NCBI GenBank assembly: GCA_002506025.1
Contig: DAWS01000096.1
Coordinates: forward strand, 1,730-11,575
Length of the DNA: 9,846 bases
Source: Euryarchaeota archaeon UBA111
GTDB lineage: Archaea; Thermoplasmatota; Poseidoniia; Poseidoniales; Poseidoniaceae
Direction: 5' to 3'
A model generated the notes under the pieces. The model searched no databases. It saw only the letters and a list, made by a program, of their open reading frames with translations, and was not told where the DNA came from. Position numbers and translations under genes: made by a program. Of the stretch, positions 1 to 4,859 are shown piece by piece; position 1 is the first letter of the stretch; every line of letters starts with the position of its first letter.

Positions 1-875
1 TATTCACAATCTCGAGCGATGTTGAGCATGGTCAATTTGACGTGCTCGGTTTTCTCACGATAGTCAACGCCAACGTCGATAACAATCGATATACGGCGAG
101 CCATACCATCGCCGCCGCCACGAGCGTGGTTAATGATAGTCGATTGAACCAAGGTATTGTTTGGGATAACCACTAGTCGCTCATCACGGTCCAACACTTT
201 CGTAGATAGGATACCGGTACCTACAACTGAACCCCAGGTGCCGTCAACTTCGATACGGTCGCCGATTTCAAACGGTCGGTCAATGGCCAATAGGAAAGAG
301 TTGACAATGTTACCAAGGGTTTGCTGTATTGCTAACCCAATAATCAGAGAGAATACGGCAAGTGATGCGAGCACACCAAACAACTCAACTCCAACCTCGG
401 TCAAAGCTAGGTAAAGTCCACCAAACCAAATGGCGAATCTTAAGGTGAAAGTGATTAATGGGTTGCTGCCAGAAACTGTAACGCTAGACTTTTCAGTAAA
501 GCGATCCATTACCATTGGAATGATGTGCTTGATTGAAACGCTGGCAATTGAGGTCGCAGTTAGTATGTATATCGCAGAAAAGTATGGAGCCAGTGTATCA
601 TTAAATTCGGACTGGTTGGAAATCCACAGAGTCGAAAGTTGGGCGGCACCGACAAACAAGAAGAAGTAAGCACGGTTTGCGATTGGGCGGTGTAATTTGT
701 CGTCCCAGGCAGTATCGGTTGACATTACAACGCGACCCCACGGCCGCACAATGGCGTATTTGACGATGTAGTAACCGATGACGGTGAAGATTATCGACAG
801 ACCTACTTTGATTAGCGGATTCAAATCATTTGCTGCATCAATCTGCTCATTTATCGTATCCATAATGTCACTCAT
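1..875 (-). CDS. MscS-family mechanosensitive ion channel (partial, C-terminus beyond window edge)
   Basis: Reading the minus strand from the ATG at 875 gives 291 codons with no stop before the window edge, so the 3' end is missing. Hydrophobic helices lie at about residues 20-43, 68-86, 97-118 and 139-160. The pore-lining MscS helix follows at about 165-195 (core SLIIGLAIQQTLGNI). After it comes the family hallmark RPFEIGDRIEV (200-210) and the start of the beta domain, with VVIPNNTLVQSTIINH at 235-250. Channels of this family open under membrane tension and release solutes on hypo-osmotic shock. With about five membrane segments it is longer at the N-terminus than the three-helix E. coli MscS. 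A GGTG motif 6 nt before the ATG is a reasonable ribosome site. It lies 125 bp downstream of the pirin gene on the same strand and could be cotranscribed, although the gap is large. The family call is firm; the gating and ion preference cannot be read. Confidence 0.93.
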   Translation of the reverse strand, partial: MSDIMDTINEQIDAANDLNPLIKVGLSIIFTVIGYYIVKYAIVRPWGRVVMSTDTAWDDKLHRPIANRAYFFLFVGAAQLSTLWISNQSEFNDTLAPYFSAIYILTATSIASVSIKHIIPMVMDRFTEKSSVTVSGSNPLITFTLRFAIWFGGLYLALTEVGVELFGVLASLAVFSLIIGLAIQQTLGNIVNSFLLAIDRPFEIGDRIEVDGTWGSVVGTGILSTKVLDRDERLVVIPNNTLVQSTIINHARGGGDGMARRISIVIDVGVDYREKTEHVKLTMLNIARDCE

Positions 876-1000
876 GTGCTACACCGATGGTCGCTCGACT
901 CACGAACCTTTTTTGATTGTTTTCCTGTTTCTTGTCGCACAATAAGAGGCGGGTCAGGCATCAGATTCTTGCAAACGAGGAATATCCCTCATACTTGTTG

Positions 1001-1882
1001 TCAGGCAAAGGTTCCGTTTTGATAATCGATTACGGCCTGGTGTATTTCTTCTCTGGTATTCATGACAAACGGACCATATCTAGCAATTGGTTCGTCGATT
1101 TCGGGTCCGGCCAAAATCAGCAGATCACAGGGACTATCACATGTTATCTCGACTGTTTCGCCGTCTGAGAGCAGAGCAAGTTCCCCATCGCTTACCTGTT
1201 GTTTGATACCAATGCCGAATGGCATTGGTTGTTTTCTAACGCTGAGTTGATTATTTACTCTTATGCTGCCGCTAAATACGTAAATCATCCCATTTAATCC
1301 CGAAGCTATTGTTTGATTCAATACTGCCCCCTCCTCCATTTTCACATGAATTAGAGAAATTGGGATGACCGTGTCAATTGACGATGTTACACCCAAACAC
1401 TCGCCAGCGATAACTCGTGCCCATACACCGTCACGCTCAACAGTTGGAGAATCTGCTTCAGGAATTTCTTGATACCTTGGTGCCATCATCTTATGCTTTG
1501 CAGGAAGGTTTACCCAGATTTGGAAACCGTGCATTACGCCGCCCGCATCATAAAAATCCGGGTGTGGTAGCTCTGAATGGATGATGCCTCTGCCGGCGGT
1601 CATCCATTGCACATCACCTGGATTCAAATCTCCCGAGTTACCTGCTGAATCCTCATGCTGCATGCTGCCATGAAGCAGATATGTTACGGTCTCAAATCCA
1701 CGATGAGGATGTGATGGTGCCCCAATCGCTTCCTTCGGACCATAGTTTACTGGTCCCATTTCATCAAGGAGCAAAAAAGGCGACATTAGAGAACCCATCG
1801 CTACGGGTCTTCTAACTTTGAAGCCGCCTCCCTCCCGCACAACATGAGTTGGGACTGTTGCCTTGACACTACGTTTGGACAT
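1001..1882 (-). CDS. Pirin family protein (bicupin)
   Basis: This 293-residue protein matches the usual pirin length (about 290) and spans both cupin domains. The N-terminal cupin has the metal-binding set H58, H60 (SHPHRGFETVTYLLHG), H102 and E104 (GIIHSELP). The C-terminal cupin ends with the family signature PIARYGPFVMN followed by an amphipathic tail, so the gene is complete. Pirins bind one Fe. Known members act as quercetin 2,3-dioxygenases, redox-sensing partners or regulators of metabolic enzymes, and the substrate of this one cannot be predicted. The ATG at 1882 is preceded by AGGGTGA about 7 nt upstream, a moderate ribosome site. It shares a 102-bp divergent promoter region with a glutaredoxin gene, which suggests a redox link but does not prove it. 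Confidence 0.93.
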   Translation of the reverse strand: MSKRSVKATVPTHVVREGGGFKVRRPVAMGSLMSPFLLLDEMGPVNYGPKEAIGAPSHPHRGFETVTYLLHGSMQHEDSAGNSGDLNPGDVQWMTAGRGIIHSELPHPDFYDAGGVMHGFQIWVNLPAKHKMMAPRYQEIPEADSPTVERDGVWARVIAGECLGVTSSIDTVIPISLIHVKMEEGAVLNQTIASGLNGMIYVFSGSIRVNNQLSVRKQPMPFGIGIKQQVSDGELALLSDGETVEITCDSPCDLLILAGPEIDEPIARYGPFVMNTREEIHQAVIDYQNGTFA

Positions 1883-1954
1883 ATTCTGTTCACCCTAGAG
1901 GTTGCGAACAATGTATTCAAACTGTTGCTAAGAACCGTAAATTTAGAAAAACTA

Positions 1955-1968
1955 ACAATTAAATTGGA
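1955..1968 (+). promoter_or_regulatory. Possible archaeal TATA-like element for the glutaredoxin gene
   Basis: The AT-rich run AACAATTAAATTGG lies about 20-30 bp before the ATG at 1985. There is no Shine-Dalgarno in between, so the spacing suits a leaderless archaeal transcript. A second AT-rich stretch (AAATTTAG, around 1939-1946) is an alternative and could instead serve the divergent pirin gene. Confidence 0.35.
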
Positions 1969-1984
1969 AACAAACTAAGCCAAT

Positions 1985-2269
1985 ATGTCTGACATGTCTG
2001 AATCAGTGATTATGGAGCATGCTGCAAGTTCGGGAACAGATTTTCTGATGTATACCAGTGACTTTTGCGGCTATTGTAATGCGGCAAAACGCTTGTTAGC
2101 GAGTAAAAAATTCACCTGTAAGGAGTATAATTACAATCACCATGATGGACTACGACAAGCAGTTGTGGCTGCAACCGGGCATCAAACTGTTCCAGTCATT
2201 TTTGACCTCAGAGATGGTCAAGTAATGTTCATCGGTGGTTTCGACGAAACTCGCGCTTACCTAAGATAA
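1985..2269 (+). CDS. Glutaredoxin-like thioredoxin-fold protein
   Basis: The 94-residue protein is a single glutaredoxin domain. It has the dithiol active site C28-G-Y-C31, the cis-proline loop TVP at 68-70, and the glutathione-site turn GG-F-D-E starting at G84. Such proteins reduce disulfides or mixed disulfides in the cytoplasm using a low-molecular-weight thiol or a thioredoxin reductase; which donor serves here is unknown. There are in-frame ATGs at 1985, 1994 and 2012. I took the first, but because the fold begins near residue 17 any of the three would leave it whole. No Shine-Dalgarno is present, and an AT-rich element around 1955-1968 fits a leaderless transcript. The last 9 bp overlap the convergent esterase gene. 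Confidence 0.93.
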   Translation: MSDMSESVIMEHAASSGTDFLMYTSDFCGYCNAAKRLLASKKFTCKEYNYNHHDGLRQAVVAATGHQTVPVIFDLRDGQVMFIGGFDETRAYLR

Positions 2270-2857
2270 GTCTGAGAAAGTTTTCAACCACTCTTTGAGC
2301 GAGTCATGGTGTTCAACAGGTATCATGTGACCTTTGTCATGCTCAATCATCTCGATGGCCCAGCCACAGCCTTCAAACAGTGAAGCAATGGCAAAACCGT
2401 CCTCCAATGAAACTCTAACATCACGCTTACCGTGCATCCAAAACATTCGCTTGTCATCTAATTCATTAAGGCGCATACGCAATTCCATCGGCCGAACTAG
2501 ACGAGTGCCAATGCAGATTATTCCTTGGATTCGGTCAGCAACAGGCAGATGCATCAACTCCTGAGCCATGGCGCCACCTTGAGAAAAACCACCAACAATA
2601 AGTGGACCTCTGGGCGCCTCGTTAGCAATAATTTGTTCGAGTTGAGACAGGCTAGAATCAACATCAATCAATTCTCGGCGTGACAAATTAGCTCTTCTCG
2701 TAGCATCTGCATCATAATCCTCGTAGCGCCACCAAGTCTTGCCCCTGACAGGATGATTATACCGAGCTTCCGGGACTAATAGCGTCCAGCCCTCTGGGAG
2801 AATTTTTTCGGCAAATGGGCGCATCATTTCGGCATTACCAGTCATACCATGCATCAT
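2261..2857 (-). CDS. Alpha/beta-hydrolase, phospholipase/carboxylesterase family
   Basis: The protein is 198 residues from the ATG at 2857. It has the nucleophile elbow G-F-S92-Q-G-G, the acid D146 (HGKRD) and the base H177 (DKGHMIP), in the order and spacing of a compact serine esterase like the carboxylesterase/acyl-protein thioesterase group. The HG pair near the N-terminus forms the oxyanion-hole region. It probably hydrolyses an ester of unknown type; no signal peptide is seen, so it is likely cytoplasmic. With the ATG start the first beta strand is cut short. A CTG at 2872 in the same frame restores PTLIMMHG and sits 7 nt after a strong GAGG ribosome site, so the true protein may be 203 residues (see findings). 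It follows the lipoprotein gene on the same strand and is probably cotranscribed and translationally coupled. Its TAG stop lies within the end of the convergent glutaredoxin gene. Confidence 0.88.
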   Translation of the reverse strand: MMHGMTGNAEMMRPFAEKILPEGWTLLVPEARYNHPVRGKTWWRYEDYDADATRRANLSRRELIDVDSSLSQLEQIIANEAPRGPLIVGGFSQGGAMAQELMHLPVADRIQGIICIGTRLVRPMELRMRLNELDDKRMFWMHGKRDVRVSLEDGFAIASLFEGCGWAIEMIEHDKGHMIPVEHHDSLKEWLKTFSDLS

Positions 2858-2875
2858 GATTAGCGTGGGCAGGTA

Positions 2876-2883
2876 ATCACCTC
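2876..2883 (-). promoter_or_regulatory. Strong Shine-Dalgarno overlapping the lipoprotein stop codon; decides the esterase start
   Basis: The minus strand reads GAGGTGAT, eight bases complementary to the conserved 3' end of 16S rRNA (known sequence ATCACCTCC). Its first bases are part of the TGA stop of the lipoprotein gene. The GAGG core is 7 nt from the in-frame CTG at 2872 but 22 nt from the first ATG at 2857, so its position favours initiation at the CTG and coupling to termination of the upstream gene. Confidence 0.65.
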
Positions 2884-3838
2884 AGAGGGACCATGAGCGA
2901 ACCAAAGCCCCAGCAACTTTGAGGTGAACCACTGATGTTTCACCTTGCAGAGTTAGCGTTATTCGGTGTTCGCCAGATTTAGAAGGAATAGTTCCAAACG
3001 AACCCTTCTCCGTGGCACCATTGCCCCAAGCACGAGATAATGGTGATGAGCCATCTTGTTGATCGCTGATAGTTAGCGAGCCAGAGCCTTTGCCATCTAT
3101 TTCAACATCTAAATACCACACTAAGGTATCCCAAGCCTCGTTGGATGAATATCCATCATCGAAGAATGTGTCATAAATTTCTTGGTCATTCTCAGTGTAG
3201 AGATTGTCATGCAAGTCTCCTGCTCGGTAAAAGTAAACATCGCCTGTGTAGCCGGTTTTCTTTTGGTTTAGATTCATTCGCAGATTCTCGTTACCGTCGC
3301 TATCTTGCCACACTAATGTTTTGATGAAACCTTGGCGACCACTGAAAACATAGTCGAGTTCGTGACCATCATCAGAGGTCGCAGAAACGGTTACTTCACC
3401 ATTGTAGATATTGTCAGTAGTTGCGGACCACTGTTGACCTAGAAGACGGAAATTCCACGTGTTGCCAACTGACCACGGGAAGTTGAAAACCGGTTGTGGC
3501 TCACCATTTTCGTAAACTGACAAGCCGTCGATAGTCACTCGCCCAAGGAACGGATTGTGATTAATTACTGCGTGACGTTGAGCCTCACCTTCGCTTGAGA
3601 TACCGAGCATGAATAAGCCATCATCTTCTCTGACCTCAGCGACTACTAGTCGCGCGCTATCCTCGCCAAATTCTGGGGTTATGAAAGTGTAAAGCCACTG
3701 GTCACCAACTTGCCAATCAGGCAGCGCCAGTTCATCTTGAGTTGTATCGCCGATGCCACCGAGGTTAGAGCCCTGGTCATTGATGCACCCTGCAAGGCTC
3801 AATGTCACCATCAAAACCGCTAGCAGGTAAGCACGCAT
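2882..3838 (-). CDS. Exported lipoprotein of unknown function
   Basis: The 318-residue protein begins with a short basic and hydrophobic signal peptide and the lipobox L15-A-G-C18, so it is probably cleaved and lipid-anchored at Cys18 on the outer face of the membrane. The mature part is acidic and rich in Trp, Tyr, Asp and Gly, as for a secreted beta-rich protein. The motif W-x-V-G-x-x-W occurs twice, at 42-48 and 122-128, about 80 residues apart, which suggests two related beta units. A region from about 236 to 318 looks like a separate C-terminal beta-sandwich. No catalytic motif is visible and I do not recognise a family. The start at 3838 fits the signal peptide. It is divergent from the b561-like gene and lies directly upstream of the esterase, with its TGA inside the esterase ribosome site. 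A role in binding or sensing outside the cell is only a guess. Confidence 0.85.
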   Translation of the reverse strand: MRAYLLAVLMVTLSLAGCINDQGSNLGGIGDTTQDELALPDWQVGDQWLYTFITPEFGEDSARLVVAEVREDDGLFMLGISSEGEAQRHAVINHNPFLGRVTIDGLSVYENGEPQPVFNFPWSVGNTWNFRLLGQQWSATTDNIYNGEVTVSATSDDGHELDYVFSGRQGFIKTLVWQDSDGNENLRMNLNQKKTGYTGDVYFYRAGDLHDNLYTENDQEIYDTFFDDGYSSNEAWDTLVWYLDVEIDGKGSGSLTISDQQDGSSPLSRAWGNGATEKGSFGTIPSKSGEHRITLTLQGETSVVHLKVAGALVRSWSL

Positions 3839-3920
3839 GACATACCGTAAGGGGCTTCTTTTGAAAGCCTAACGCTTCAAGGATTAATTTTGAAAGATAA
3901 ATATCTCTCATCAAGAAGGC

Positions 3921-3930
3921 ATAAACTATA
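3921..3930 (+). promoter_or_regulatory. TATA-like promoter element for the b561-like gene
   Basis: ATAAACTATA lies 24-33 bp before the ATG at 3954. There is no Shine-Dalgarno between it and the start, so the arrangement suits an archaeal leaderless transcript. It is the clearest TATA-like element in the 115-bp divergent gap. Confidence 0.45.
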
Positions 3931-3953
3931 CATTTCAGTGCATTTATTCACTC

Positions 3954-4559
3954 ATGATGGCAAGGTCGCACACAAAACTTGCCAAGTTTATCCACTGGTC
4001 CTTTGTCTTGCTCTATACTTATGGGATAGTCAAACAAGTTGACGACTTATCATCTCTGGGCAATGCACGACTATTACTATTTGAGGTTGGATTTGCCACC
4101 CTATTTCTCATCATTGTGCTTGCCCGTTACTTTTACATGCGCCGATTCGAGACACTCCAAGGGTCAACTGTCCCAGTGCACAATGTGCACAGAAGGTTTG
4201 CTCGACTAGTGCATGTTTCAATGTATATGTGTCTGATTTTGTTACCCGTAACTGGGTTAATTATCGCCGGATTATACAGTCAAGGCTATACTGTAAATGC
4301 CACTCCAGACGAGCCACAAACAGTAATCGATTTGGTTTTGGACTTACATGGTATAGCTGCAGACCTGAGTTATTTTCTCATCTTTTTGCATATTTCTGCC
4401 GCAGTTTATTCCCGTTTCAAAGGTGAAGGTGTGTGGTCTTCAATGGTTCCAGTGTTAAACAAAGAAACACCTAGGACGGGCAAGATTGTCACTAAATTAA
4501 CGCAGGTTGAAACCAAGTTATATGATAGAATCAGCAGGTCTTTTTCTAAGGAACAATGA
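3954..4559 (+). CDS. Cytochrome b561-like four-helix membrane protein
   Basis: The 201-residue protein has four membrane segments, at about residues 9-28, 38-61, 84-107 and 132-155. Histidines sit at the helix positions expected for haem b binding: H14 (KFIHW), H87 (RLVHVSMY), H132 (LHGIAAD) and H146 (FLHISAAVY). The HW in helix 1 and the H-x-x-A-A run in helix 4 followed by a basic segment (SRFKGEGVW) resemble the prokaryotic CybB/YodB cytochrome b561 group and related dihaem b-type subunits, which pass electrons between the quinone pool and a partner. A polar C-terminal tail of about 45 residues is longer than usual and may contact a partner. Two ATGs in tandem (3954, 3957) make the exact start uncertain by one residue. 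No adjacent redox subunit gives its partner. The fold is fairly sure; haem binding is inferred from the histidines. Confidence 0.8.
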   Translation: MMARSHTKLAKFIHWSFVLLYTYGIVKQVDDLSSLGNARLLLFEVGFATLFLIIVLARYFYMRRFETLQGSTVPVHNVHRRFARLVHVSMYMCLILLPVTGLIIAGLYSQGYTVNATPDEPQTVIDLVLDLHGIAADLSYFLIFLHISAAVYSRFKGEGVWSSMVPVLNKETPRTGKIVTKLTQVETKLYDRISRSFSKEQ

Positions 4560-4571
4560 TAACTATGCCAG

Positions 4572-4580
4572 TTATTTTTG
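4572..4580 (+). terminator. Possible T-rich terminator after the b561-like gene
   Basis: TTATTTTTG begins 13 bp after the stop codon at 4559, with no strong hairpin before it. Archaeal RNA polymerase terminates on short T-runs, so this is a plausible stop between the b561-like gene and the zinc-ribbon gene, whose own TATA-like element follows within 25 bp. Confidence 0.35.
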
Positions 4581-4599
4581 GTTGAGTTACTGCAATTAG

Positions 4600-4607
4600 G
4601 ATATATT
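4600..4607 (+). promoter_or_regulatory. TATA-like promoter element for the zinc-ribbon gene
   Basis: GATATATT lies 36-43 bp before the ATG at 4643. Initiation about 25 bp downstream would leave a leader of roughly 15 nt. It suggests the small gene has its own promoter instead of reading through from the b561-like gene. Confidence 0.4.
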
Positions 4608-4642
4608 GTTAGGTTTAAGTAAATCCATTCTGGGATACAATC

Positions 4643-4837
4643 ATGGCTACCAATCCAGTAACTGCCCAGTGCCATCACTGCCAAGCAGAAACTCAAACCT
4701 ATCCATATCACGGACCAGATCTCAAGCGCATGCAACTGTGTAAGCCATGCTATGATACGTATTTAGCAAAGGAAATGGTGTCTTATTGGAAGGACCATAT
4801 CGCCGAGGAACAAAGACGCACAGGTGCGTCAAGTTAG
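4643..4837 (+). CDS. Small double-CxxC zinc-ribbon protein
   Basis: The 64-residue protein carries two knuckles, C10-H-H-C13 and C33-K-P-C36, with 19 residues between them. This is the spacing of a four-cysteine zinc ribbon or treble-clef-like fold. After the metal site it ends in a charged helix of about 25 residues (YLAKEMVSYWKDHIAEEQRR). Proteins of this kind in archaea often act as nucleic-acid or protein adaptors, but nothing here fixes a partner. Reality as a gene is supported by the paired CxxC motifs, a TATA-like element upstream, and a position that fills the gap between two larger genes. It converges on the pyrophosphatase gene with 22 bp between the stops. An open frame on the opposite strand (4406-4735) has no recognisable motif and I regard it as a shadow. 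Confidence 0.75.
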   Translation: MATNPVTAQCHHCQAETQTYPYHGPDLKRMQLCKPCYDTYLAKEMVSYWKDHIAEEQRRTGASS

Positions 4838-4859
4838 GCGTGTTTATTCTGGTTTAGAA

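Noticed and set aside
157..669. Two plus-strand open frames (157-414 and 430-669)
   Set aside because: Both are antisense to the MscS gene, whose minus-strand reading is continuous and has the family motifs.
876..1000. Possible tRNA or small RNA in the gap between the MscS and pirin genes
   Set aside because: I found no cloverleaf, no T-loop consensus and no strong hairpin; the gap only shows A/T-rich sequence and a ribosome site before the MscS start.
917..1250. Plus-strand open frames at 917-1168 and 1062-1250
   Set aside because: They are largely antisense to the 3' part of the pirin gene, have no domain and no credible ribosome site.
4176..4190. GTGCACAATGTGCAC, a doubled 6-bp palindrome
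   Set aside because: It is inside the b561-like coding region and encodes part of a His-rich stretch (VHNVH), so it is better explained by coding than by a regulatory site.
4406..4735. Open frame of 109 codons on the minus strand covering the b561-like 3' end and the zinc-ribbon 5' end
   Set aside because: It overlaps two better supported genes, has no motif, and its hydrophobic N-terminus arises from the complement of the zinc-ribbon coding region.
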